Shown here piece by piece: positions 46,307-57,265 of a stretch of 64,000 nucleotides of DNA. Within the stretch, counting starts at the first letter, position 1, and every line of letters begins with the position of its first letter. Location of the stretch: assembly GCA_973895155.1 (NCBI GenBank), contig OZ316895.1:14942001-15006000 (forward strand). The letters are read 5' to 3'. The notes beneath the pieces are model-generated. The model saw only the letters and a list, made by a program, of their open reading frames with translations, did not search any database and had not been told where the DNA came from. A program made the translations under genes and the position numbers. The DNA is from Marsupella aquatica (Eukaryota > Marchantiophyta).

Positions 46307-49301
46307 ATGTCCCTCCAGTGCCTTATTCGTCCTTCTCCTGTCAGTCTGTTGGAGACGAGTGGCACTAGTGGCAATTTCTTTTCAAACAGGCAAACCGCAC
46401 CCTTTCTTGTAGGTTTTGCTGAGGAGCCTTCTGTCTTCTTTTCTTCTTGCTTCCAGCTTCGTCTCGGGATTGGGGATATTCGACATGTCGAAAGACGATT
46501 ATGGAACAATATATGCTCCTATCAACGTCTGCGAAGGTGCAGCAGCAGTTACTCACGCTTACTCTCCTCAATTTGGTCATCCTCCTCGCAAAGTAGTTTC
46601 GCACCTCCGCACAGAGCGATAGAATCTTTGGTGAAACCCTCCCGGCCGTGGGGAACGAGAGTAACTGAGTGGAACCATGGCGTGCAAACAGAAGAAAGCA
46701 TCCAGCGACAAAGATTTATTGCGAAAAGCTTCTGCGAGCCAAGGGAAATACAGAAGGACTGGGGTGGGTTGCGGTGGGGCGATGAGAACCATAATGTACA
46801 GAGCAAGTTGGATGATGGAGAGGAGAAAATAACAGGTGGAGTGATTACGACGAATTTCGAGCAGGAGGACAATAAACAAGACTCCGCGAAGGACGATGAA
46901 GTGCAACAAGAACGATGGGAGGAGGACTCTGCCCCGCACGTCAAAACCAGACGATCTTCTGCATGTGGGAACCTCGAGAGAGAGATGGAAATGGCTGTTC
47001 GTGCCGTTCAGCTAGCCTGTTTGCTCAGTCAGCGAACACAGCAGAGGGTTCTCCAAAAGGAAGAGAAGGCGGACGAGAAGAAGGACCGATCACTTGTCAC
47101 GGTAGCAGGTAGGTCTCGGGGTTTGTCGGGCCGCAGTAATACATGAACTCTACACACATTGCCATTCGCTGCTTGCGAGTGAGAGTAATGCCTAAGGAAC
47201 TTTTCCTCCTTCCTTCCCTTTTTGTGGTATGGTTTCTGATAAGGGCGTATCAAAGCTGAATTGTCGTCTCTTTTTGTATGATAATAGTGCACTCAGTGTG
47301 TATGTGCGTATGTGCCGGTCATGGAGGTTCTGCAATCTACTGTAGGTAGTTGACACTGTCTTGGAACACACAACTAGCTTAGAATAAGACTCACGTCAGG
47401 GTCGTAGTCAATCGCTCTCGTCTAAAACAATGATGGCCTGAGTACTGTATTTGAGTTCCTTTCCGCACAAAAAACAAAAAAATAAGAGTTTAATTTCTGA
47501 TTTTTACTGGGGATTGTCTCTGGCGACCGCAGCATGTTGCATCTCTGTTGTATACTACATTCCCTGAGAAAGTTAAGTAGGCAGCCGAGTTCATTCGATA
47601 GGCTTGTTCACTGTACATAACCGATATTCTGAAGGTTGTCCCAAGTTGTTCCATGAGATTGAGGATGGGGAATTTCAAGGAGGAGGAGTTGTTGTACTGC
47701 TGTGAGATTCAGTGAAAGATACATGAGTATATCTGTGGTTCATTTACCCTTGTTGTGGATAGGTTAAGGCATGACGTGACGGTTCTGATGTCGACGAGTG
47801 GTGTCCTCTTCTGGAGACGCAGACTGGGGGGTGCAGGCTGTCGTAAGTTGGGTCCTCGCACAAGGTCTACAAGGAGAGGAGGCGATTCGGATTATTGCCG
47901 AGGAGGACACCACAGGCTTGACAGGAATGGAAAAGATCGATCTTCTGCAAAGGGTCGTCGAGGCAGTGAATCTATGTCTCCAGGAGGCTAAAGTCGTGGG
48001 AATCTGTCCACCACCTCATCCCCTTGGTGCGATGGACGTCCTGGAGGCCATAGGCAAGGGTAGTGCTGACGGGGGGAAAACGGGACGGTATTGGGTGCTT
48101 GACCCTGTGGATGGGACGTTGGGATTTGTCCGAGGGGACCAATACGCGATAGCGTTAGGGTTGATTGAGAACGGAGAAGTTGTGCTTGCAGTTTTGGGGT
48201 GCCCAAATTTTCCTCTCAGAAAAGAGTGGCTTAGGTATCACCATCGCTTTTACCGGATTGCATCAAAACTCCATCCACCCAACCCTGGCAAGTGGCACAA
48301 GGGTTTGGTGTTGACTACCACCAAGGGATCTGGTTCAGTAATGATGCAGCCTTTGGTGGTAAATGCTGATGGGTCGCCCCAATTACATCTGGAACGGCCA
48401 CGACCTGTGATTGTTTCATCCATTGACGATCCTGCCATGGCAACTTTTTGCGAACCCTTCGAGAAAGCGAACTCGAGCCATTCGTTCACTGCCGGATTGG
48501 CCCAGTCTCTCGGTCTCAGGTATCCCTTCTAGTCTGCTTTTAGGCCTTTTTGGTTCAATCCGTTGTCATATAAGCCAAGCCCACTTCTCAAGCAGGCTAA
48601 ATGCTTTATGAATAATAAAACTCCTTAAGGATGCTACTTTCAAGGGTAAGAATGTAGATAGTTAAATGTCAAAGTGCTTCATGTCCTTTCACGAGTATTT
48701 AATGGCAGGCTAGCAATTCTGTTTGTCTTAGTTTCCTTCGCCAAGAGACTGGAAATTTCTGAGTTTTCGTGTTTGCGATATTTTAGACAAACTCCACCTG
48801 AGATGCACCCAGGTTTCGTGATGATCTTCAGGCTTGAATATCTCGTCCAGAACTGTTACTTAGGCTAAGGAGAGCCAAGTATCTTATGCAACTGGTTTCG
48901 ACTGAGTTGATCTGTGGGGAAAAGCTAGATGAGAATAAGATCTTTAAAGCTACTTGCAAGTCCACTTTCAGATTGTCGAATGGGTTCATGGTTGCAGGAA
49001 TCGCCCATTACGAGTGTACAGCTTGGCGAAGTATGCAGCAATTGCACGAGGTGATGCTGAGATTTTTATGAAGTTTGCTAGGGCAGGTTATAAGGAGAAG
49101 ATATGGGATCATGCAGCAGGAGTTTTGATAGTACAGGAAGCTGGAGGAGTTGTCACAGATGCAGGTGGGAAACCGCTTGATTTTTCCCAAGGTCGGCTGC
49201 TGAAAGGCTTGGACCGTGGAATCATTGCCTGCTCAGGGAAGACATTGCAAGAGAAGCTATTGAAGGCTGTCGACGCAAGTTGGGACTCATCCACACTTTA
49301 A
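46307..49301 (+). CDS. PAP-specific phosphatase-like protein, 3'(2'),5'-bisphosphate nucleotidase family
   Basis: Member of the inositol-monophosphatase/HAL2 superfamily, whose characterised plant relatives (SAL1 and kin) dephosphorylate 3'-phosphoadenosine 5'-phosphate (PAP) to AMP with Mg2+. Exons: 46307-47108, 47823-48519, 48998-49301, giving 600 aa. Catalytic-domain landmarks in order: [51 protein letters not shown] (metal-binding EE), [20 protein letters not shown] (DPxDGT), and [20 protein letters not shown]. The C-terminus [11 protein letters not shown]...[10 protein letters not shown] resembles the organellar plant HAL2-like clade more than cytosolic-type SAL1. The catalytic part starts at about residue 225. 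The ~220 residues before it are Ser/Arg-rich, then acidic, and are much longer than expected. A targeting peptide is likely, but the true start or a missed intron in exon 1 is uncertain. Confidence 0.88.
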
Positions 49302-49871
49302 ATGGTGCAATCAATTTGTTAAGGTCCTGCACAACAGCAGACGTTTCTAAATTAGTACTAATCTTTTTCAATCTAGTCTATTTTTAATAATGTCTATACC
49401 TTTGAGAAAATATGGCAATTCTAACTTGAAAGAGGACGGCAAGGTGGAGAGGGATTCTATTAAGAATGGACATAGAATTTGGTTGTTGCTGGCATCTCGC
49501 TAACATGGTGGCTGATCACAGATGGTGCTTGGGAAGTAAGAGAGGTAGTTGTTGAGTTGCTAAGAGAGTCACTAGTGGGGAAGGGAAGGAACTGCAACTT
49601 TTATTTAACATCGAATGCCGCGAGCAGAGATAAGTGAACAACGCGCTTTCAACCAAATGCGGACTTTATAGACTTCAGATAGGCAGATGGGCAGATGGGC
49701 TCCAAGCGTGACGGTAAACTTTCTACGTAGGCAGTCAACTAGTTTTCGAGTACCTTGTTTGTTATTTACTCGAAACTTAATATCTGGTACTTTGGCTAAA
49801 CCTTTCCTTAATTCTCGAGGCATCCTTAGGAAGTGCAACAATAGAGAAATACGGCTTATTTTCACTTTGAA

Positions 49872-50359
49872 CCCGGTTTGACCTTGCCCGTCAAACTGGC
49901 CCAAAAACTCCAGCAAAACGCACCCGGGTTCGGGAGCAGTCCGGGCCGGGACAAGTTCGGGAGAAGTCCGGGCCGGGGTCGGGGGGCGGGGGCGGTTCGG
50001 GGGAGCTGGGTTCAGGAAAGGTCCAAGAAGTGTCCGGGGGAGTCTGGGAATTGTTTGGGGGGGGGGGGAGGTCAGGAAGGGTCCAGCCCGAGTTTGGGAG
50101 AGGTCCGGGCCAGGGTTGGGGGGAGCCGGTCCGGGTGGGGGGGGGGAGCCGGGTTTGGGGGAGCCAGTTCGGGAGAGGTCCGGGAAGTGTCTGGGGGAGT
50201 CCGGGAATTGTCCGGGGGGTCCGGGGGGAGTTCGGGAAGGGCCCAGGGCAGTTCGGGAGAATCTCGGCAAATATGCGTCAAACTTCCGGTTTTGGGGCCT
50301 TCATTTGACGGCTTTACGTGCCCGGCAAGGCGTCAAGTTGCCCGTCAGGTTAAACCGGG
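49872..50359. mobile_element. Non-autonomous TIR DNA transposon (hAT-like), 488 bp, 8-bp TSD
   Basis: Left end CCCGGTTTGACCT and the reverse complement of the right end CCCGGTTTAACCT form 13-bp terminal inverted repeats with one mismatch. The element is flanked by the perfect 8-bp direct repeat ACTTTGAA (49864-49871 and 50360-50367), the duplication size usual for hAT elements. No transposase is encoded. The interior (about 49925-50270) is a G-rich array built from GTCCGGG, TTCGGGAG and long G runs. ORFs on both strands here are low-complexity by-products. Superfamily is inferred from duplication length alone; the terminal bases are not the commonest hAT type. Confidence 0.85.
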
Positions 50360-53109
50360 ACTTTGAAAGTCTGCACAGGGATGGGAGATTATGTGTTTAC
50401 TTATTTTCACTTTGAAAGTCTGCGCAGCGGTGGGAGATGATGGGTTTACTGTATATGTAAACACAAGGGAGATGATGGTGGGAGATGGTGGGTTTACTGT
50501 ATATGTAAACACACTTTTCCTGATCTCTCTTTCTCACTTCGGGAGCATATGCCATCGACTTTCTTTGACACAAGTCAAGAGCATCTGGTCGGATTCAGTT
50601 AGTAAAAATGTCGTACATAACTCAGTGAATACTTTGCTATTGGTCGTTAGCTGGATGGATAGTTACACTCACTACTGACGATTTACAGTAGTATCATACG
50701 ATACCCATAAATCTATGGAATCCTACTCAAGAGTACATGACAGAGAGGTACAGAGGTACAAGAGTGAGTGCATGGATGAGCAAAGCCAAAGTAATGAGAG
50801 CTGTAGTCCAAACCAAAGGACTTAGAAAATGAGGAATCGTCCTGAGTACATCGTTTAGCAAGAATATGTCAAATTAGATCGAAATTGCGTTATTGTTTTG
50901 GATTGTTGAATAAGTTCAACAAATATACCCATTCAAAATTCACTTTGATGCATTGCGACAAAGTAGATAACATCTTATCCACTGCGATAAAGATTGGAGG
51001 ATATTTCTGGCGCCACAAAAGTAACGAAAAGCTTGAGTGGTTAGAACTCAACCCACTTACAACATCGTCTACTGTACTTGTTCCATTTTCCTTCTAAAAG
51101 AACAATGCTCGTTTGGAGAAAATCTTGAGTCAGAAAAGAGTGTTCATCTTTTTGACAATTAAGGGTGTCTGTGCTAAGGGGGAGTGGGTATGGCTTGTTT
51201 GTGGCAGACTTAAACTGCATTCCCCTTCACATTTGCAAATGGTCCTGAGGGGGCCATTATGCGTCCCGCATGCCTCCCCCTACATGGATCAGATCAACAT
51301 ACCATTAGGTCGTCTCAAAGCTGGAAAATTACTGATGATGGTATTCAGCCATAATGGAATGGTCACAACTTTTTCACAAGGTTGTGAAAATGTTTTTTAA
51401 TTTTTTCTTTCACCTACCTCTACAATTGACTAATGGTTATGACATAAGACCAATCCTTATGGCAAAAAGTCTTGGACTATGAATTATGTGTTCATAAGCC
51501 ATAACTAGGGAGTTAAGGTACATCAAAATGTCAGCTTTAAGAGTCGGGCAGGAGACAAGGGAAGAGGGAGGGAATGGGGTGAGGCAGGCCGGCCCGGGTC
51601 ATCGGGGCGGGGAAGGAGGGTGGTGGGAGGTTGACCACAAGAGTGTGGCAGTCGACGGTCGGTGCGCGGGGCAAGGCGGCAGGATGGTCGCCCCACTCAT
51701 AGTAGAGGCTGGCCGCACGACATTTTACTTGCCTTGGCTCGGTGCTGCTGCTGTGATCAGACTGCAGTTGATCTCAGGAGCTGCTGTGAGGGCCATTTTT
51801 GGTTGCTATTGCTTTGGTTTTTTCAGTATTTAATTTCTTTCACCCAAAATGGCCCTGTAAATTCAAATGACAACCACGGCAAAATAAAGGCGCAACACCT
51901 TACTATAGTTTTTGATGTTGTTAAATGTGGTTGTCCCTCTATATGTGTATCCCTTAACCCTGTCCCCCCAGCCAAGAGTGGTTTGGCCCCCAACCCCTTG
52001 TTATCTCATCCAAATATATATTAGATTTTGCAAAGTATATTTGTTTTTATAAAATGATCTCATTCATATGAGTAACAAGGAGGATGAGTGTATACACTCC
52101 CCTTGCATTGCATGCACATGAGGTGTACATTGGGGTAGGGTCAATACAAATAAGACAATGGCCAGGGAGGGATTAGATAAAGAGTGTATTTGTGTACAAT
52201 GATGACATCAGAACTAATCACTGTACTTGCTAAGTGATATGGAATATCAAGAAGGATTCTGCTCCCTTTATTTTTATTTGTTTTCTTTCATTTCTTTCAC
52301 TTGGCAGGAAACTGTAATTTTGAATGACTACCACTTTAAAAAAGTGGCTCAATTGTGTATTATAGGGTTAATAATAATAATAATAATATACATTGAAATA
52401 AGTTTGTTTACCAGGGTTAGAAAAGCTTCAACTATGGTTGGGTTGAGCCTCTGCCCCTTCAGTCAGCCCAGAAGAAGAAGACGAACAGAATTGGGTCTCG
52501 AGGAGCTTTCGTGTCGATGCGCATCGATCGAAAATTATCGAGACCCAATTCAAGAGCGATGATTCCCGTCGAAAGGGAGCGAATGGTGAAAGCTCTCCTA
52601 TGGTGAGGTGATCATCGATGCGCGTCGACCGGCGAAATGGTTGATTGATTTCGAGAGACCGTGATTGTCATCGATTTTCCCCCCAGCACCGCAAGTCCGC
52701 GACAGATGAGTTTGATTCTCTGTCATTTATTCCTTGAGTTTGGTCTTGTCTGAATCGCGAAGGAGGAGAGAGAGCTCGAGCTCTGCTGATCATGACCTGA
52801 AGGCTTGAGGAGCGCAGGCAGGCACTTCGGTTGTGTTGGATCTATGCCACGGTGTCGGTGGCGGTATGGGATGGAGCTACGACGGAAAACGGGTTTTGCA
52901 CTTTTGAAACAGGAGCATGTGCAATTGAAGGCCGAAAGATGCAATTGAAGGCTGAAAGATGAAAGATGGAATTTAGAAGTTGGAGTCTTCGTGGTTTTCT
53001 TCTTGGGGAGCCTAGCGTAACCTAACCTATCGAGCCAGGAAGATCGCCTTTGAGTTCATTTGACGGGGCCAGAAGGTACTGTACAGTAGGCAGGATACCG
53101 AGAAGCCGA

Positions 53110-53580
53110 CTGAGAAGAAGAATTTTTTCAATTTGACGAGTATCCGATTGATATTAAGGTTGATCCCAGCTGTTTCCTTCTTCGACAAGGCGAGAAGGTA
53201 GCATAAGTAACAAGGAGAAGCAGAAGAGCAATTTCTCGTTTTGGCTTCTATCTGATTTATATCCAATAAAGGAAGAGAGCATCGGTCTCTCGCAGCTTTG
53301 CGTGTTCAGAGATACCTCAGTAGGTAGCAAGCAGAAGATTATTTTTCTAAACAATTTGACGACAATTCGATTGGCATCCACACAAGGGTAGGAAGATTAG
53401 TCGCAGCCTTGCTTATCTGTCCAAAGCGTCGTGGTAAAAATTTGTCGACCATTCGATTTGTATCCACTGAAAGGAGGGAAGATCGGTCTCTCGCAGTTTT
53501 GAATGTGGATCATTACCTCAGTGTAGCCTGCAGAAGATAGAAGAGTTTTGGAATTATTCATCAATTTGACGACAATTTGA
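53110..53580. repeat. Degenerate ~115-120-bp tandem repeats upstream of the PPR-like gene
   Basis: About four related units share, in order, TTTG(A/T)CGAC(A/C)ATTCGATT, TATCCAC or CATCCAC, an A/G-rich stretch, (G/A)GATCGGTCTCTCGCAG or a decayed form, TTACCTCAGT or ATACCTCAGT, and GCAGAAGAT. The clearest units start near 53226, 53355 and 53440. The block ends within about 25 bases of the start codon, so it is probably promoter or 5' leader sequence. Confidence 0.72.
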
Positions 53581-53601
53581 GCGATTTAGCGATTGAGTCC
53601 T

Positions 53602-55572
53602 ATGGCTCTCTACGCTTCCATTGATATCTCTTTCCTGAGCCCTCAGAACCCCACGGGAAAGTGGAAATCTGTTGGGGCGTCGGAGGCAAGGAGGGCCGGT
53701 TGTGGTTTGGGGGCAATCGACATTCGCCAGAGCCAAAACTGCTTGCCTATTTGCTACTTCAGAAATCGTAGCGTATGTTCGTCGCAAGCCGGCGGGAGGG
53801 CAAGTAGGTGCGGGTTTTCTAAAGTGGCAGCAGGGCGAGTAGAAGGGCGTTTTAGGTCTCCTCAGGCGGACGATTACAGGTCAATGGCCGCACCATCATC
53901 AATGCTTGGTGATCATATGCGAAGGAAGTCCGGTGATAGATCTGACGAGTCCGAGAACTGGAAGCGTTACAGCCAAGTTTCTAAGGAAGATTATCATGTG
54001 GACAACGATCATCAAACACATAGGGAAGCGTTCAGAGAGGCAATATTCGAGTTAGAGTACATGGTGAGGGAACCCGCGGAGGTCCTGGAGGGATTGCAGG
54101 AGAAGTTGTCCACCAGAGATCTGGAGTTAGTGTTGGCGTATTTTGCGCAGGAGGGAAGGGATTCTTGGTGCGCTTTAGAGGTGTTCGATTGGATGCAGAG
54201 AGTGAACCGCGTGGGAGATGACACGCACAAATTGATGATGAACATAATGTTCGAGTGGATCATGAAACTCGTCGAGAAGGAACAGCCCGTGGAGGACGTG
54301 AAGAGCCTCTTACAGGACATGAATTGTGTGGGCTTGAAGCCCGAGTTTCACATCATGCAATCCATTATCGGTACCTATTGGGAAAAGGGAAGAAAGGCGG
54401 AAGCCCTCTGCTTTGTGAAGGAAATGCTGGACAGTGAGGTGGAGACCGAAGGAGAAGACCCTGTTGTATTTCTAATCCTTAAAATGGTGAAGGCTGGCGA
54501 GCAGAAGGAGGCTTTGGATTTTGTCCATCATTTGCGCGGCTGCGGCTTCAAATTGAAAGCGTCAGCCTATACCGCTGCTTTAGTGGCAGCGGTGGTGGAA
54601 CAGGAACGGGTATGTACTGCCTTGCCCTCCTCCAACCCGATGGCATCCGTCCTCGTGGAATTTTGCTTCTTCATCTGATATGATATGTATATTAATCACA
54701 ATATGGCAAGCATGTTGTCATAATCTTCCTCTGTGTTTCTGAGTCTCATTCAGTCGATAGTTTAGAAGCCAGATACCGTAAAGTTACTACGAAACATCTC
54801 ATGTGATTTTTCCTGGAGTGAAATTGCATTTGGTTAGCCGTGACTCATGTTATAACCTGGCTTAGCAGTTGACTCGTAGTACAGGATCATGGAAGTTCTA
54901 AAGACGTCTATGATGTGATCTAATGCGCAGCTTACGAGCGCACAAAGGCAGTTGAGGGGTTACGAACGCAAAGGTGCTATAAAAAAGCTGGAGTACAAAG
55001 ACTGGGAAATGTTTCAGATGTATGAATCGAATCTGCACGCAGAAGCGGAGCAGATAGCGAAATGGGCTTTGGAGGAGGAAGTTCCAGAGGCGGTACCTTC
55101 GGTTCATGAAAGGTTGCTCGCCATGTATTGTATAGCGGGGAAAGCATTGGAAGCAGAGAAATCCCTATGGGGAATGAAGCTTGCCGGGAAGGAGCCCCCC
55201 TGGGAAATGTACAACACAGTGTTGGGTATTTGTGGCTTTCGAAACGAAAGGGAAGCAGTGTTTAGGATACTACGAAGGATGGAGGACGGTCGAAAGCTGC
55301 CTGTGAAGAAATCATACTCAGTGCTAATGGGAGGATTTATCAAGGGGGGGCATTGCGAGAGTGCAGCAGACATCATGCATCTTATGCTTGAAAAGAACGT
55401 GTATCCTGATCCTAACGTCATGTTGGCAGTTTTGAGAGCGCTGCAAAAGGCGGAGCTAGTTGGTTCATATCTAAAACTCTGCAAAAGTCTGGCCCAAGCA
55501 GGTCTGATTGAGCCCTGTTTATTGTATTTCTACATTGATGCTCTCAATTTGTGTATAATTAGAATGCTTTGA
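53602..55572 (+). CDS. Pentatricopeptide-repeat-like protein, probably plastid-targeted
   Basis: Two exons, 53602-54609 and 54931-55572, give 549 aa. The first ~100 residues (MALYASIDISFLSPQNPTGK..., then Arg/Ser/Ala-rich) look like a plastid transit peptide. The block LEYMVREPAEVLEGLQEKLS then DLELVLAYFAQEGRDSWCAL followed by EVFDWMQRVNRV resembles, from memory, a small conserved plant PPR family (Arabidopsis At2g30100 type). Helical PPR-like units follow: VKSLLQDMNCVGLKPEFHIM, AEALCFVKEMLDSEVE, KEALDFVHHLRGCGFKLKAS, AEKSLWGMKLAGKEPPWEMY, AVFRILRRMEDGRKLPVKKS, ADIMHLMLEKNVYPDPNVML. Such proteins usually bind organelle RNA, but no target can be inferred. The start is the first ATG (53602). 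Donor and acceptor were chosen to keep frame (AACGG|GTATGT to GCGCAG|CTTACG). Confidence 0.82.
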
Positions 55573-57021
55573 CTTTAGAAAAGATAATCTGTCAATAATC
55601 TCATCAATCTTCTGTAGGATTGTCAATCCAGTACAGTTCCATTGTAACTATATAGGTCATGGTTTTCGTATTTTTATGTAAAGCTTGTAAAACTGTAAGT
55701 ACAAATTCTCCCATTTTCACTCAGAACAAGTATTCACGTCATGCCGCGAGTATCGTGTACTGTGAATTTGTCAAAAGCGTCAAGCATACTTGAAATCAAA
55801 GCACGAGCACACGAGTCATGCTATACAGTGGAAAATGTAAGTACGGGGCTGTTGGATGGGAGGGGCTGTTGGATAGGACTTTCTTATCCAACAGTCTCAA
55901 GGCATGTGCTACTCACGACTCATCTTATTCGCTTCCGAGGAGTTCAGGGGAGCTAACTGCAGCCGATCAATGGTCGGGTATCTTTGGCAAGAAAAGGTAG
56001 ACCATAGGTGCATGTCCTTAAGTGTCAGCTTTTGTGAGAAGTAAATGTTTATGACTAATACATTCTGATGTGGAATTGAATGCGTTTTTCCCAAGGATTT
56101 TTCCATACCATGAGAATAAGAGAATCGATCCTTCCTAGATAAATGGCAAGCATTCATGACAATCCAAAAGGTCGAAGTCATGAATGCACCTGGTTGGTCC
56201 AGTCATTCACCAATGAGAATGTTATCGGAGTTATCTTGTCACTAAAGTATTATGATTTGGACTTTTCGTGCCTGAGAAGTACATGGGGCTTTCCTTTTCT
56301 CCGTTGTTTTGGTTTTGTATGTCAACGGATTCCCCTTCACTGCAATTGCAGCTACGATTTGCTCCAATCCTGACTCTAAAATTGAGCAAGTCGCTGAGTC
56401 TGTGTTTTTCGCCCATTCCCTCACTTCGTACACCGCGGAGTATATGCGAAAATTCTGTTCAAATTGATCTCATAGAGTATGTGTGTACTAGATCACTTTG
56501 TATAAATTCTTGAGCCTATTTGACTTGTCAAGAGTTTGAGAAATGATCCTCGCATTCTAAAATTCCAGCTCAGAAAACCAAACCCATTTGCACTCTCATT
56601 TGGCAGTTGACATTGTAATCTCGGAGGACTCCCACTTCCGATAAATTCCCTCCACTAGACTTGGTTAGACTTGGTCGATACTGCCTTCTCCACAATATCT
56701 TCCCATGACGAGGTAGAATCTCCTACTCCAACCTTTCAAGTGGTAAGAGTAGTCCTATTAGCGCTCCCATTCTGCCGATTCGTTTCCAAACGTTGTAATG
56801 GGACTCCCGTTCCCAATGATGCTTCTGTGAACGCGGTGAATTGCATTTCTGTCGTAACACAGAAAAATAACCCAAGCCATGAAGCGCAACCAAAGAGAGT
56901 AGAAAAATATCGAACTTTTGATGTGTTACATTCATCTTGTCCGACATTCAAAGTCCAGTTCTGGAGCAATGAGACACAACATTCATAAGTAACAGAAATC
57001 TTTGAATATTAATCTGGATCT
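55573..57021. other. Interval between PPR-like and second CRM gene (convergent)
   Basis: No supported gene. It contains the 3' ends of both neighbours and short ORFs on both strands (e.g. 56671-56988) without family resemblance. Confidence 0.45.
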
Positions 57022-57265
57022 TCAACTTTGGGCTCCGGTTCCAAGTTCGTTTGGCTTATATTGACCTGACTCAGAGTCAGAGTCGGGATCTGATTCTGAC
57101 GCCGATCCAGCTGAATCGGATGTACCATAGACTTCAAAGTCTGAGACAGAATCAGCTTCTTCATTATCCTCGTCCAGACCTTCGGAGCCACTCCAATCTG
57201 AATATTCATCTGGATCTTCTAGTGTGGACGGCTCCAATTCTTTTGGCTTATATTGACCTCCACTC
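57009..57265 (-). repeat. Duplicated segment in the acidic tail of the CRM gene
   Basis: On the minus strand, GGTCAATATAAGCCAAA followed by a Glu/Pro codon stretch and GAAGATCCAGAT(G/T)AATATTC occurs twice, about 190 bases apart. The first copy (near 57255-57195) is read in frame through EDPDEYSD. The second (near 57057-57009) has shifted frame and terminates the protein. Confidence 0.8.

Larger units (their letters stand above)
49302..53601. other. Interval between phosphatase-like and PPR-like genes
   Basis: It holds the 488-bp TIR element (49872-50359), short repeats just after it (50360-50520), and Ser/Gly-type ORFs at 51528-52024 with no family resemblance. Just before the PPR-like gene lies a degenerate repeat block (53110-53580). 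No other gene is supported. Confidence 0.5.

Noticed and set aside
48520-48997. Second intron of the phosphatase-like gene starting GTATCCCTTC, close to a U12 donor
   Set aside because: One mismatch in the donor, and the last 40 nt contain no U12 branch-site match; an ordinary U2 GT-AG intron explains it.
49605-50415. Pro/Gly-rich ORFs on both strands through the TIR element
   Set aside because: Low-complexity translations of a G-rich array inside a transposon.
51528-52024. Overlapping 101- and 120-codon ORFs
   Set aside because: No recognisable domain, no splice context and composition of ordinary spacer.
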